Shown: positions 1 to 12,350, numbered from the stretch's first letter. The stretch is 64,000 bases of DNA from Tupaia tana (GCA_026018925.1 JAKSZU010000004.1:35669233-35733232), one strand, 5' to 3'. Notes: generated by a model from the letters alone, not told the origin. Numbers and translations are program-made.

Positions 1-101
1 TGGCTTGAGTTTCAAGCCCCTGAGTCTGGTACTTGAACCGCAGTCAGCCATGTGGGAGTCCAGCAGCCTTCACCACCACATCACTGCTGGCTCCAAGGGA
101 A
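1..101 (-). mobile_element. SINE head, cut by window start
   Basis: Antisense tRNA-like head ending CACTGCTGGCTCC, with box B complement near 30-42. Confidence 0.75.
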
Positions 102-349
102 TTGCTTATTCAGTTTGCAAAATTCAGAAGACCAGGGAAGCATGAAATGAAATCAGCTCCAGTGGAAGGTTGTTACTCCAGAAGGGGTCCTTGTTACTCC
201 GAGTTTTGTGTCTTGACTCTTCTGTTTATACTTATCCTCCTGTCCTACCTATTTGCCCTTAAAGGTTTCCAGGGCCATTTCTTATCTGCGGACAAAAATC
301 TTTCTGCTTAACTCTCCTTTCCCAGCACAAGAAAACTAAGAAATTATTA

Positions 350-613
350 TTATTTTTGTTTTGCCATAGGGCATACGCATTCACCAAAGAGAGAAAGAGC
401 AAAGGAAAGTGAGAAATCACCCCCCAAAAAGGATGGCCACATTGCAACCCCTTCTCCCCCACTTTCCTCTCAAGATTTTGGACACACATGCGCACACACC
501 TGGTGTAATTTTTTAAGCTGCTGGATCTGGGACTCGCACCTCAGTTGGCCATGTGGTGATCCAGCGTGCGGTAGTCCAGCATGCAGCATGTGGCAGTCCA
601 CCTGCTGGCCCCT
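350..613 (-). mobile_element. L-SINE, old, antisense
   Basis: TTTTGCCATAGGGC start, CACCCCCCAAAAAGGATGG core, head ending CACCTGCTGGCCCC. The head holds a local expansion (GTAGTCCAGCATGCAGCATG). Confidence 0.75.
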
Positions 614-743
614 AAATTAAGGAATTATTAAAACCTAAATGAAGAAAAAAATAATAACTTTGCAGTTCCTAAAGTTGTGTTTAGGTCTGCTTGTCAGACG
701 CCCTGGCCCTTGCATTTATTTTGCCTACAGAGACCACCACTTT

Positions 744-990
744 GGGACCAGCAGTTGGCACAATGGCTATGTCACTGGACTCTCAAGTAGTCAACCATGG
801 TTAGAGTCCTGAACCTGGTGGCTTAAACTCACATCGGGCGCGTGTGCGTGCGTGCCCAAGATCTCGAGAGGAGAATGGAGGAGAAGGGATTGCGGCATGG
901 CCATCCCCCCTGGGGGGTGATTTCTTACTTTCTGTCTGTCTCTCTGTGTCTCTGGAGAGTGCATGCACCCTCTATCAAAAACCTCTAAAA

Positions 991-992
<2 letters not shown>
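744..992 (+). mobile_element. L-SINE, sense
   Basis: GGGACCAGCAGTTGGCACAA head to CAAAAACCTCTAAAAA, then a (TA)n(GA)n stretch to 1,028. Confidence 0.85.
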
Positions 993-1027
<35 letters not shown>

Positions 1028-1530
1028 CATCTTACTCTAAAGGGATAGTGAATCCGAAGGGCTAAGAAGTGAGAAGCGGGAAGATCAGGTCAGCTGGAAC
1101 ACTTGTCCTGTGAATTTCGGCCGGTGATTATCTGCAGAGGGTAGTCCTTGGTTGCTGTGCTGAGTATCTTTCATTTACTCCTCCACGTCCACTCCACTCT
1201 TCCCACTTGCTCTGTAGCTGGGGAGGCTAGATTATACGATGGGTTGCATTAACAAGGCCCTTTTATCCTCTGGTTTATGGTTGTGTTTGGCCAGAGCCCC
1301 TAGTGGGAGATCAGAGGACGGAGAGCGACCCCAGAGCATCTATTCACCTGGCTGTCTACCAGGCTCGTTCATGTGGGTTAGCTGCCTCCTCTTTCAGGGG
1401 TCGCTCTCTTCATACAAGCAAGTTGTGCTAACGATTCCCCTTTCACCTTAGGACCAGGAATAGGGGCTTCGGCTAGCCATAGACTCTCTTTAAACTGTTG
1501 TAGTTTCTTTAAGAAATTCTCGAATTTGTT

Positions 1531-1803
1531 TATTTTTTTTTTTTCTTTTTTTGAAGAGGTTTTTGCTATAGGGCGCGTGCGCTCACCAGACAGATAGAGA
1601 GAGACAGAGAGATAGAAAGCGAGAAATCACCCCCCAGGGGGGATGGTCACACTGCAATCCCCTCTCCTCCATTCTCCTCTCAGGATCTTGGGCACGCACG
1701 CACACGCGCCCGGCGTGAGTTTAAGCCGCTGGGTCTGAGACTCGAACCGCGGTTGACTACGTGGGAGTCCAGCGACATAGCCATTACGCTAACTGCTGGT
1801 CCC
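1531..1803 (-). mobile_element. L-SINE, antisense, young
   Basis: Full length, CpG-rich; CTCRAATTTGTTT repeats on both sides act as TSD. Confidence 0.9.
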
Positions 1804-1896
1804 TCAAATTTGTTTTTGAGCGCACCATCAGTATCTTGCAGGACACTGTTACTGCTGTCGCTAGTCTCCTTTCTTCCTCTCGCCTTTTCTTTCTTC

Positions 1897-2135
1897 TTTT
1901 TTTAATAGGTTTTTAGCTGTAGGGCACATGCACTTGCCAGAGAGAGACAGGGAGAGGGCAAGTGAGAAGTCACCCCCAGAGGGGTGGCCACGCTACAATC
2001 CCTCTCCTCCATTCTCTTCTCGGGATTTTGGGCACACATGCTTGTGTGCTCCGTGTGATTACGTTTCTGGGTCTGAACCGTGGTAAGCCATTTGGGAATC
2101 AATTGCCTTCATCACCACACCACCTGCAAGCCCCC
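1897..2135 (-). mobile_element. L-SINE, antisense, old
   Basis: AGGTTTTTAGCTGTAGGGCA start to CACCTGCAAGCCCC; diverged. Confidence 0.75.
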
Positions 2136-2571
2136 CCTTGCCTCTCCTAATAGTACAGATTTTTTCCTTTGAGAACCCAGCCCTTCCTCAATGCTTAGCA
2201 GTTATGTGATCCGTGTAGGTTTCATCTCTATCTCCTTCTGTAGGGGTGACGTGACCAAACAACACAATTCTCTTTTGCCAGAGATTGAGTAAAGCATGGA
2301 CAAGAACCAGGACCTATGCCAATCAGTACCTGGTCATCTCTATAGTCATGCCTCAATGGCTGTTTTAGCCTGGCCTAACAGACACCTGGAACTTTTCACT
2401 ACTAAGGTAGTAAGGGATTTTCTTTGTCCTCACTGGAGATGAATGAGGGACGTAACACCCTGGTTGCAGGTGGCAGAGAACAGAGGACAGAGCAGGCGAC
2501 TGAAGGACCAGTCTGGTGGTGGTGGTGACGACGAGGTGGAGGGGCAGGGCTCAGCTGGAACCTGATCAAAC

Positions 2572-2653
2572 TATTGGAACGTCAGAAAAGTCGTGATGCA
2601 TTTTTGCATAGAAAACCAGAAAAATACATCGTGACTTTTCTGAGGACGCAATA
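2572..2653. mobile_element. Palindromic mariner-like MITE, copy 1
   Basis: 82 bp with terminal inverted repeats (GTCAGAAAAGTCGTGA left, GTGACTTTTCTGAGGAC right) bounded by TA at both ends, which is the target duplicated by mariner transposons. The centre reads GCATAGAAAACCAGAAAAAT. No room for a transposase. Confidence 0.8.
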
Positions 2654-3035
2654 TATCTGAAGCTTAACTTACTCCTGGATTTCAAGGTTTTGCAGAGCAG
2701 TAGATTCGCTTTATTGTTTTAAATTGGGTCTTGTTACTGTCAACCAATGGTATCTTCACTAACACAGATATTTAATAAAAACATAAAGCCTCAGTATTGG
2801 AAGGGATGGTAAGGAAGCATTTCATTCGACCTTTTTTGTTCAGCCTGTGAACCTACATGGATTTTAGCATGATGTATAAATTTTAGGGCATTTAATACAA
2901 TTTTCAAAGAAGTTACTGTACTCTAAGTTACCCTATTCTAGCCTCACATAGCTGTCTTTGTTGATTTCCTTGAAATTCTGGCTTCTCAATTTTTCATTTA
3001 CCTTCCAGCAACATGTAGTATTTAAAGCAGCCCCC

Positions 3036-3318
3036 TTTTTTTTTTTTTCTTTTTTTTTTTTTTTTGGAGAGGTTTTTTTGCTATAGGGCGCGTGCGCTCG
3101 CCAGACAGACAGAAAGAGACAGAGAGACAGAAAGCAGGAATTCACCCCCCAGGGGGGATGGCCATGCCGCAGTCCCTTCTTCTCCATTCTCCTCTTGGGA
3201 TCTTGGGCACGCACGCACACGCGCCCGGCGTGAGTTTAAGCCACCGGGTCCGGGACTCGAACCGCGGTTGACTACGTGGGAGTCCAGCGACATAGCCATT
3301 ACGCTAACTGCTGGTCCC
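3036..3318 (-). mobile_element. L-SINE, antisense, young
   Basis: Near-intact with CGCGTGCGCTCGCCAGAC and head GTTGACTACGTGGGAGTCC; TSD AAGCAGCCCC at 3,025 and 3,319. Confidence 0.92.
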
Positions 3319-3544
3319 AAGCAGCCCCTTTTTTGATTTATAACTTATGTTCCTTCAAATCATTGGTTTCTAGGACATAATCCCAAGTGTCCTTACCATG
3401 TGACTTAGTTTTCTCTGTGCAGTCACCACTACCACTTTGTCATTATAGCTTTTAAAATGTGGCTTCCAAACTTAAGTATGATAGTCAAGTTGAGATTTCT
3501 CGACAGACCCCTGTCAGAACAAATTTCTTTCCTCTGAGTGTCTT

Positions 3545-3800
3545 TAACAATAACAGCCTGTGTTTTGGGGGTGCCTACTATTGCCAGGCATTGGATTTAG
3601 AGCTTTGTTTATATTATATTTAATCCTTATTTCAAAACTAACATCACAATGCCTTTTTTATTGATCAAGAAAATGAGATGCAAAATTAATGTCAAGCAAT
3701 TCGCCCAAGATGATTCAGATAATTAATGGTAGAGTGGAGAAGGACAAATGTCTGTTTGATTCCAAAGCTCATGTTCTAATCTTTTACTGTATTATAATTA
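3545..3800 (+). mobile_element. MIR SINE relic
   Basis: TGCCAGGCATTGGATTTAGA, then ATTTAATCCTTATTTC, AAGAAAATGAGATGC, TTCGCCCAAGATGATTC and GGTAGAGTGGAGAA follow the MIR core order. Confidence 0.75.
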
Positions 3801-3950
3801 CAATTACCTCTGTACATTGCATTGTAAGTGTCTCAAAGGGCAGGGATCATGGAACATTTACCTTTATATCATCAATGTTTAACCTAGAACCCACTTAAAG
3901 GGAAATGTGAACAGAGACTACCCACCTACCTTGTTGTAAAGTGCTATACT

Positions 3951-4204
3951 TTTTTTTTTTTTTTTGAGAGGTTTTTGCCATAGGGTGGGTGCGCTCGCCA
4001 GAAAGACAAAGAGAGACAGAGAGATAGAAATCACCCCCCCCCCCGGGGGGGGGATGGCCACACCGCAATCCCTTCTCCCCTTGGGATTTTGGGCACGCAC
4101 GCACACGCACCTGGTGTGAGTTTAAGCCACCAAGTCTGGGACTCAAACCGTGGTCGGCTACATGGGAGTTCAGCGACATAGACATTATGCTAATTGCTGG
4201 CCCC
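3951..4204 (-). mobile_element. L-SINE, antisense, with expanded C/G core
   Basis: TSD GTAAAGTGCTATACTT on both sides. The core is lengthened to about 12 C followed by 9 G. Confidence 0.9.
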
Positions 4205-4576
4205 GTAAAGTGCTATACTTCTATTAATGTGTCTGACACATGGCATGCTCTCAGAATTGTTTTCTTAGGTGAATAAATTTTGTATTGAAGGAGTGTGTTG
4301 GCTTTTTTTTTTTTTTTTTTGGCAGTGAACTCACTTGATTCATTTATAATTATTTAATAAGTTGTTGACATATAAGTATGCTGACAGCCAGCCATAAACT
4401 CTCTTTCCAGAAAGGTGCTCATAGTATAGGCACATAGAAATTTGTGTGTAATTTCAAAGGCTTATGAATCTCTGGGAGGTGTGTCATTTAGCATGTAAAT
4501 GACATTATGATGTTTGGGATCTTCCAGAGGTCATTATGGGAGACATCTTGGATCCCACTGGTCTAGGCTGGTTCTT

Positions 4577-4743
4577 TTTTTTTTTTTTAATATTTTATTC
4601 AACTTATTTATTTATTTTAATTTTGACCAGAGAGGGACGGAGTGAGGGGGGGAAGCAAGAAAGCACACCCAGGTCCAGGACCCATCTGCGGTCAGCTGTG
4701 TGGGAGTCCAGCACCATTAACCAGCATGCCAGCTGCCAGCCCC
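4577..4743 (-). mobile_element. S-SINE, antisense
   Basis: TTTATTTTAATTTTGACCAG tail part, head ending GCCAGCTGCCAGCCCC. Confidence 0.8.
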
Positions 4744-4949
4744 ATGGTCCAGAAGCATTACCTTACCCACAGGCATGCATCCTGCTACTTAAAGAAATCA
4801 CCATCTAGGAAGGGGCTAAAGTATGGTATGAGCACTGGCTAGGTAGTGGGCGACATCCAGACAAACTTGGAGCTTCCTGTGTGGGTTGGCCTCAAAGACA
4901 TCTGTATTACTGCTGTGCCACTGGACCCTTCAAAAAAGTTTTCTTTAGC

Positions 4950-5192
4950 TAACTTGTGGCATGGTGAAGGCGGCTGGATCCCACCCGCCTATTGCACAAT
5001 GTGAGTCTAGTCTTGGTGGCTTAAGAAACACACCAAACGTGTGCATGCATTCCCCAAGTCCCCAAAGAGGTGGGAAATGGAAAAGGATTTTAGCATGACC
5101 ATTCTCCATTGGGGGGGGGGGCTTCCTCACTTTTCCTGTCTCTGTGGCTCTCTCCAGTGAGTGCACAAACCCTCTGGTAAATTAAAAAAAAA
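4950..5192 (+). mobile_element. L-SINE, sense, old
   Basis: GCTTAAGAAACACACCAAAC and TGCATTCCCCAAGTCC blocks, core CATTGGGGGGGGGG, A tail. The region just before (4,820-4,940) may be another decayed head. Confidence 0.65.
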
Positions 5193-5520
5193 AAAAATTC
5201 CTAGGAGATTTTCAAGAAGTTACAATGTAATAATTCTCCCTTAAAATTTATTGCTATTGGAAGTTGATACAAAGACTGCTTCTCTTTAAAACAGGGCAGA
5301 GATAATACCTATTGTGTTGTTTATTGTTCTTCACAGTAAGTATTTCTTGCAGAGAAAAAAATTCTCCTTTGTTACATTTTAGCGATACAACTCATTGTGA
5401 GTACCTACAGTAATTTTCTAGGCCTTTGGTGTACAATGTGTATTTATTTACTGTCATTATTGCGAGATTTGTAAGCCACTCTCTTCTATGTGGATTTTCT
5501 TTTTCTTTTTTTAAATTGTT

Positions 5521-5701
5521 TTTCAAGAATTATTCCATTTAACTTTATTAATTTATTTATTTAAATTTGACCAGAGAGGGACAGAGGGAGAAAAAGAGAG
5601 GGAGGGAAAGTGAGAAAGCAAACTGCCAGGTCTGGGACTCAAACCATGGTCAGCCATCTGGGACTCCAGCGCCCTCAGCCACCACGCTATATGCTGGCCC
5701 C
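5521..5701 (-). mobile_element. S-SINE, antisense
   Basis: AAGAATTATTCCATTTAAC tail, TTGACCAGAGAGGGACAGAG, head to ATGCTGGCCCC. Confidence 0.85.
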
Positions 5702-6434
5702 TGTTCGTGCATTTTCTTTGTTTGCTCACAGTTTTCTGTGAAATGTTTCTTACCACCTGAATGCCAAAATAGCGTTAGTGTTCATTGGAATGTGTGTGAC
5801 TGCGTTTGTACATGCATCCATGGTCTCTCTTCCTGCCATCCCCTCTCAACCCCACTACCCGGCCCAGTACCCTGTGCCCAGCGATTGATTTTACACCTTT
5901 CCTCACACCACTGCTGCGATTATCTGCGCTAAGCCCTAGCTTGCTGTTATTTCCTGAACTTTGGACTTACTATTACCCTACCAGTTAAACTGCTTTGGAG
6001 TCCAGATTAGTGTCTGTTTCTCTGCCTTTATATTTTGTGAGTTGTTTATACCCTAAAGTAGAGTACAGTGGTGGTAATAACCAAGAACATGTGAATCTGG
6101 GAAGTTTAACATTTTGAAATCTCAAATATAGAGAAAACTTGTAAGTTGTAAGTATAGCACAGAGAACATTGTTTTCCCTGAACTGTTTGAGAGTACTGAC
6201 CTGATATGTAATCACCCTGACAATTTTATTGTGTATTTCCTATAAAGGAAGACATTAAACATAATCACGATACCACCATCGAAGTCCAAATACTGATTTC
6301 TAGTCCTCAGAAAGTATTTAAGCTTTGCCATTTGTCACATTAATGTCTTTGACAGTGAAAGAACTTAGTTCGGACTCACATCTTGCACTTAGGGTTATCT
6401 CTCTCTCTCTGTTTTGTTTTCATTTTTGTATTTT

Positions 6435-6673
6435 TTAGTTTTTTTCTATAAGGGGTATATACTGGCCAGAGAGAGAGAGAAAGTGAGAGAGAAATCACTC
6501 CCCAGGGTGAATGGCCATGCCATAGTCCCTTCTCCTTCATTCTACCCTGAGGGTTTTGGATACACCCACATACCCCTACCTTGCATGATTTTAAGCCACC
6601 AGTTCTAGGACTTGAACCACAGTAGGCCATGTGGGAGTCCAGTGCCTTAACCACATGCCCCCTGCTGGCTCCA
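6435..6673 (-). mobile_element. L-SINE, antisense, old
   Basis: Diverged copy, core ACTCCCCAGGGTGAATGG, head CCATGTGGGAGTCCAGTGCC. Confidence 0.75.
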
Positions 6674-7019
6674 GTGTCGTAGCTCTTTAGTAGCCTCCCT
6701 CAGTCCCCTCACATCTTTCCTTGACTTTTATAACTTTGGGCCTTTTGAAGCTTACAGGTCTTCCTTTTTTTTACTTTTTTTTTCTTTTCTTTCATTTATT
6801 TATTTTTACATTTTTCCACAAACATTTACTTTACATAGAAAAAAATTTTAGCTCATACTCCATAATTCTTGACAGTTTACAAACAACTTTCAAAATTTTA
6901 AAATACTGAATTTTAAAGATAATGTTCAAAATATGTCTTATAATTTTGTGTAATTTTATGACTCTATAACAACAGAAGCAGTATGGTTTCAAATATATAT
7001 ATATATATATATATATATT

Positions 7020-7480
7020 TTTAGAGTGCAGACACTCGGTATATATTAAGTGGGGACATACAATGCCTCTCCTTCATAGCATGGCTTGCTTCACTCAGCA
7101 GTAAGTCTTGCATAGTTTACAAAAATATTTTCCCATTCTGAGGGCTGTCTGTTCACACTAATCACTGTGTCTTTTGCCATGCAGAAACTTCTTAGTCTGA
7201 TGTAATCCCACTTGTCTATTTTAGGGATTATAGACTGTGCGTTGGGAGTCTTATTTAAGAATTCTTTCCCTACCCCAATGTCTCCCAAATTTTCCCTGAT
7301 GTTTTCCAGGAACAGTTTTATAGTTTGAGGTCTTAGATTTAGATCTTTGATCCACCTTGACTTTATTTTTGTCAGAGGTGAGAGGTAGGGGTTCAGTTCC
7401 ATTTTGTTTTATATTGTGTTTCCTCTTGATCAGAGTCAAGTTGTGTGTCTGGCAGAAATATCGCAAGGTGGTGCATTTTA
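7020..7480 (-). mobile_element. Antisense L1 ORF2 3' fragment
   Basis: The minus strand encodes LSPLTKIKSRWIKDLNLR and KIDKWDYIRLRSFCMAK, both characteristic of the L1 ORF2 C-terminus. Bases 7,022-7,115 match the L1 3'-end sequence at 16,085-16,190 and then jump directly to ORF2, so about 700 bp of the element is deleted. Stops interrupt the frame. Confidence 0.8.
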
Positions 7481-8460
7481 TTTGTCCTATTGTTGATAGA
7501 GTTCACTTTGATCACTTGGATTAAAGTGAACTTGACCAGGTTTCTCCATGTACGTTTCCTATTCGTATTTAATAAGGATTTTGAGAGGGAAGTACTTTGA
7601 AACTGTGCAAATATTTTTTCTTTCAGCATTCAATTTATTCATTTATTAATTTATATCGATGTAGACTTATGGCTTCCCGTTTTGTTCAATGAGTTATATT
7701 CCATTACTTTCATTACTTATTTTGATGCTTTGTTTTAGAGTTGGACAGTAGGAGCATTCTTAAGCTGGCACCTATTTTCTGTTTTTAAATAAGTTTTTTT
7801 CTTTTGAAATACTCTGAGAGGACCAAAGTTACAAAGATAGTCTATAGAGTTCCCATTTATTTTTACGTAGTTCCCCCTAATGTCGCATCTTGCATAATCA
7901 AGGTATATTACTTTTAAAGAAGAAACTAGCGTTTGGTATATTATTATTAACTACAGACATTATGTGGCTTTCTTTACATTTTTCACATGTCCTTTTTCGG
8001 TTCCAGGGTCCAGCCAAGGACACCACATCACAGTTAGTCATCCTGTCTCCTTTGTCTCATTCTGTGAAATTTTCTTAATCTTCCCTTGATTTTATGATCT
8101 GGATAGTTTTGGTCAGGCATCTTTATGAATGTCCCCCGACTTGAGAATGTACAATGTTTTCCTCAATCAGATTGGGCTTATGGATTTTTCGGAAGAATAC
8201 CAGAGAGGCAAAGATCCCTTCTGATGACATCATATTAGTGGTAACATGACACCAGCATGACTTAGCACTGGCCACGTTAACCTCGTCATGTGGTTCAAGT
8301 GATGTCTGCTGAGTCCCTCTATAACAGTGTTATTTTCCCCTTTCACTGTTTGGGAACAAGTCGCTAATTCCAGCACACTCTTAAGGGAAGCTCCCCTGTC
8401 TTTCTGACACGCCCCATCATTTACTGAGTACTTCCTTAGTTTTTGATGCAATATATTACA
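7480..8460. mobile_element. Ancient L1-related fragments
   Basis: Blocks at about 7,490-7,780 and 8,080-8,450 resemble old L1M-type non-coding sequence I know from other mammals. They appear in an order that suggests two overlapping pieces of the same family. Strongly diverged; family assignment tentative. Confidence 0.35.
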
Positions 8461-8524
8461 GCTTATTTTGTAGTCCCTAAGCTCCAGCCCTGGAATCAGC
8501 CGTTCATGACAGTGCTCGTTATAG

Positions 8525-8900
8525 ACTGAAGGTTCATTTCATGTCCCCCCACAAATTCATATGTTGAAGCCCTGACAGCCCCCACCCCCCAGTGTGACTG
8601 TATTTGGAGACAAGGCCTCTAAGAAAGTAATCAAGATGAAATGAGGTCATCAAGATAGGGTCCTGGTTTGATAGCATTAGTGTCATTATGAGAAGAGACA
8701 CCAGAGAGCGCACTCTGTCACCACTCACACTGAGGAAAGGCCACATAGCAGCAACACAGCCACCCACGCGCCAGCCAGAAACGGAGTCAACTGGAGCCTC
8801 CATCTTGGACTCCCGGCCTCCGGAATGGAAAATAGATTCTTATTGTCTAAGCCACCCAGTCTAGGGTGTTTGTTATAGTAGTCCGAGCTGACTGATAAAG
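8525..8900 (+). mobile_element. MaLR-like LTR relic
   Basis: The order of phrases (CATATGTTGAAGCCCTGAC, GTGACTGTATTTGGAGACAA, CCATCTTGGACTCCC, TAAGCCACCCAGTCTA) is that of MLT1/MST-type solo LTRs of the ERVL-MaLR group. Non-coding relic. Confidence 0.75.
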
Positions 8901-9094
8901 CACCCAGTTTCTTTCAGGGGAAAAGACTACTTAAATGCCAAGATCCGGAAGGTGCATGAACTCGTTGCCATTGGGTGTCACTGCTTCAGGTCCTCCTAGT
9001 AAAGGAAGCTAGGGAATGAACCTGTGTGTACAGGTAGGCCTCCAGGTCTGCAAGTTCTGCCTCTGTGGATTCCACCAGCGGGCATGGGGAGAGG

Positions 9095-9640
9095 TAAAAA
9101 CCTACACAATAAGAATAACAATACAGCAATTAAAAATAATAAAACAGTATAGTATAACAGCTATTTATACAGTATTTACATTGTATCAGGGATTGTAAGT
9201 AACGAGAAATGATTTAAAATATATGGAAGATGTGTGTAGGTTATATGCAAATATTACACTGTCTTTTTTTTCTTCTTGTTCTTTTTTTTTTTCCTGGTTA
9301 GAGGGTGTTTGTGCTCACCAGAGAGAGACAGAGAAAGAGGAAGAGGAGAAAGCACCTGCTATGGGGGAATGGTCACTCCTCAGTACCCTTATCCTTCATC
9401 TCTCTCTCCTTTTGGGATTTTGGGCAAACATGCACAGGTGCCTGGTGTGTTTCTCAAGCCACCTGTTCTAGGATTTGAACCATAGAGTTGGCCATATGGG
9501 ATCCTGCTGCTTTAACCACTAGGCCATGGAGCCAGCCCAGTATCACACCATTTTATACAAAGGACTTGAGGGTCCATGGATTTTCATATCCTTGAGGTCC
9601 TAAACTGAGTCCCCCTTAAATACTCAGGGGTAACTAGGTG
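9095..9640 (-). mobile_element. MER2-like (Tigger/pogo) DNA transposon relic, split by SINE
   Basis: The segment 9,095-9,258 (GTTATATGCAAATATTACAC end) and 9,540-9,640 (CAAAGGACTTGAGGGTCCAT, CCTTGAGGTCCTAAACTGA) together follow the reverse complement of MER2-type sequence. An old L-SINE interrupts it. Confidence 0.6.
9263..9539 (-). mobile_element. L-SINE, antisense, old, inside MER2-like relic
   Basis: GGTGTTTGTGCTCACCAGAG start, head ending GCCATGGAGCCAGCCC. Confidence 0.75.
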
Positions 9641-10114
9641 TACACCCACAAGCATTTACATCTCTATCTATTGAAAGTTATGTATTCTCACTGACACATC
9701 AAATTATAATCCAGCACCATACAGTTCACTCTAGTTTTTTCCTGTTCCACATTTATAACTCTTCTGGTGTTTGTTATCTGGTTTTTGTTACCCTCAATGT
9801 ATGTATGTATGTACGTAATCAACCTGCTTTATATAATCGGCCTGCGAGACCTGCTGTACATGCTTACACTCTCTGTCATGCGGGCTCTCACCTCATCCAA
9901 CTTAGACTCCATCCTCCTGCCCTGCGCTGCTCCACCCACTGGAAGGACGCCTCACCTTGCCTGGGTCCCAACACCATCCTGCCTTTCTTCATGTGCAGAG
10001 ACCCTCCTCCCCCTGGAGCTTGAGCTGCGAAGCCTGAAATATTAAGGAAGATATTTTTGTCTAAGTAGTAGTAAGTGTACCATAAACGATGAGTATTATT
10101 TAAAGTACTTGTGA

Positions 10115-11020
10115 ATAGTAGTTTGTAGCCAGAATTCTAAAAGTAGCCCTCTCAAGGCTTCAGACCCTAATCCATAGGACTAGAACTAACTATGACTGTG
10201 TCACGTAGCGTGGCAACAAGGGATGTTTGCAAGTGCAAACCGGGTTACTAATCAATTCTCTCACAGGGAAGATTATGTAGGTGGCCCAGGCTAATCATAG
10301 GAGTCCTTTAAAAGCAGAGTATCTTCTCAGGCTGTAACAGAGGTCAGATTTGAAGCACAAGAGAGGTGATTCAAGGTGGCTTGGATTTGAAGATGGAGCT
10401 AATAATGCAGGGACTTTTTTTTGGAGAGGTTTTTACTACAGGGCGCATGCACTCGGCTGAAAGAGAGAGACAGAGAGATAGAAAGTGAGAAATCACCCCC
10501 AGGGTGGGTGGTCACGCCACAATCCCTTCCTCCTCCATTCTCCTCTTGGGATCTTGGGCATGCACACACACACGCCGGGTGTGAGTTTTAGCCACCAGGT
10601 CCGGGACTCAAACCGCGGTTGATTATATTGGAGTCCAGCGACATAGCCATTACGCTAACTGCTGGTCCTGATGCAGGGACTTTTGAAAGGTCTCCAGAGC
10701 TGAGAGGGGCTTCTGGCTGGCAGCCATCAGCTACAACCACCAGGAACTGAATTCTGTTAACCATTTTCATGGGTGGAAGTGGATTCTTCCTCAGAGACTT
10801 CAGATAACATCCTGGCTTGCCTGATGATCCCTTGGTTTTGGCCTTGAGAGACCCAAACAGAGAATGCAGTAGAATCTGCCAGGCCTTCTGACCTCTAGAC
10901 CTGAGAGGGAACGAGTGGGAGTTGTACAGATCTGCTTACCTCGTGTCGTTTGGAGTTGCACAGCCGTGGAAGGTGGCACAGTACTATGTCCGGGTGATAT
11001 TTGAAAGAATACTTCCCACA
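10115..11020 (+). mobile_element. Old LTR-like repeat split by an L-SINE
   Basis: Diverged LTR of MaLR/MLT type, judged by its order of phrases (GTTACTAATCAATT, CACCAGGAACTGAATTCTG, GGAAGTGGATTCTTCC, CCTTGAGAGACCC). An L-SINE is inserted at 10,420-10,669 with TSD ATGCAGGGACTTTT. Exact family not assigned. Confidence 0.55.
10420..10669 (-). mobile_element. L-SINE, antisense, inside LTR
   Basis: Full length with TSD ATGCAGGGACTTTT at both ends. Confidence 0.9.
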
Positions 11021-11398
11021 TGGAAAAAGAGATTGTGATGTAGTTTGGTTATTGTTTGAGGTAGACAGCTATCGAAATCTCAGAGTTAAAGCCTGCTTTC
11101 TTGGGACATCTGGAAGCAAAATCTTCTTAAGGAGAACCTATTGTAGCTAGATAGACCTTGTTAACTAATTTGCAGTATATATTGATACATATCCGCTTTT
11201 TGAAGATGTGAGTTACATATTAAGTTAGTGTAAAGTACTATATTTTCAGTTATTTTCTTCTTGAATATTTTAACGTGTATTGGTTTGTGTTGAGGTTGAA
11301 AGATAATCTCAAAAAAAAGCCATGCTTCATTGGAGTTGCTAATCATTATCAGTAGAAATAAATACTCATGCATTTAACAAATATTAAAGATGGACTTG

Positions 11399-11565
11399 GG
11401 GCCTGCAGGTGACATGGTGGATGGGGCACTGGACTCTCACATGGCCAATTGCATTTTGAGTCCCAGACCTGGTGGCTTGCTTTCTCACTTTGTCTTTCTG
11501 TCTCTCTGTGTCTCTCAGATCAAATTAAAAAATAAATAATAATAACAAAATTAAATTTTTAAAAA
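11399..11565 (+). mobile_element. S-SINE, sense
   Basis: GGGGCCTGCAGGTGACATGG head, TCAGATCAAATTAAAAAATA tail. Confidence 0.8.
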
Positions 11566-11569
11566 GATG

Positions 11570-12025
11570 GGCTTTTTGCTAGATACTGTGCTGGATGTTG
11601 GAATCATTTTATGAACAAGACAGATGCATGGTATTTGCTGTTGCTCGACTGTGTAATGAAGATGCAGGCATATAAGCAGTTAAAATATGGATGGTAGTTT
11701 GTGTTAATGTTATGATGGGGAGATATGGAAGCACAAGAGAATGAGATCTAATCCAGACTTGAGGCTGAAAAACATTCCTTAGAAATACTCGCTTGAGAGG
11801 TAGGGAAAGAGAAGATAGCTAAAAGAAGGAAAGGAAAGAAGAATGTAGAATATTCTTGGCAGTAGTAACAAGATGTACCAAGTCCTAAAGACAAAAGTGT
11901 AGCTGAAATTAGTTTGCTATGGCTGAGACAGAGTGTAGAGGGTTAGTGCTAATATATGAGGCTGGCCACATTAGCAGGACCAGATGATTAGAAGTTCATA
12001 GGATGTATTAGGGAGTTTGCATTTT
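11570..12025 (+). mobile_element. Old dispersed repeat, family not named
   Basis: CTAGATACTGTGCTGGATGT, GAACAAGACAGATGCATGG, ATTCTTGGCAGTAGTAACA and GGAGTTTGCATTTTCC follow the order of a common ancient mammalian repeat that I cannot name with confidence. 42,180-42,440 may be another part of the same family. Confidence 0.4.
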
Positions 12026-12026
12026 C

Positions 12027-12027
<1 letters not shown>

Positions 12028-12069
<42 letters not shown>
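12028..12069 (+). repeat. (TTTC)n microsatellite
   Basis: About ten tandem units at the tail of a SINE. Confidence 0.9.
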
Positions 12070-12070
12070 T

Positions 12071-12320
12071 TTTTTTTTTTTTTAGAGATTTTTGCTGTTG
12101 GGTGCATGCACTTGCTAGAGACAGAAAGTGAGAAGAAATCAATCACTCCTCAGGGTGGATGGCCGTGCCACAATTGTTTCTCCTCCATTCTCCTTTTGGG
12201 ATCTTGGGTATGCACACAAACATGCCTACTGTGAGTTTTAAGTCATTGGGTCTGGGACTCAAACTATAGTCAACTCCACGGGACTCCAGTGATGTAACTT
12301 TTACACCATCTGCTGGTCCC
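12071..12320 (-). mobile_element. L-SINE, antisense, behind a (CTTT)n tract
   Basis: The tail has expanded to a TTTC repeat (12,028-12,069). Head ends CATCTGCTGGTCCC. Confidence 0.8.
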
Positions 12321-12350
12321 ATTTATATTTTAAGGGTAGTATGGTAGTAA

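Noticed and set aside
2572-2653. MITE hairpins as microRNA genes
   Set aside because: They are near-perfect palindromes with TA borders repeated across the window; hairpin shape alone does not support a microRNA without small-RNA data.
5800-5990. Open frame with Pro/Leu-rich peptide near 5,806-5,988 as a cryptic exon
   Set aside because: No plausible acceptor/donor pair with protein similarity that I recognise; it does not belong to the known raver2 product.
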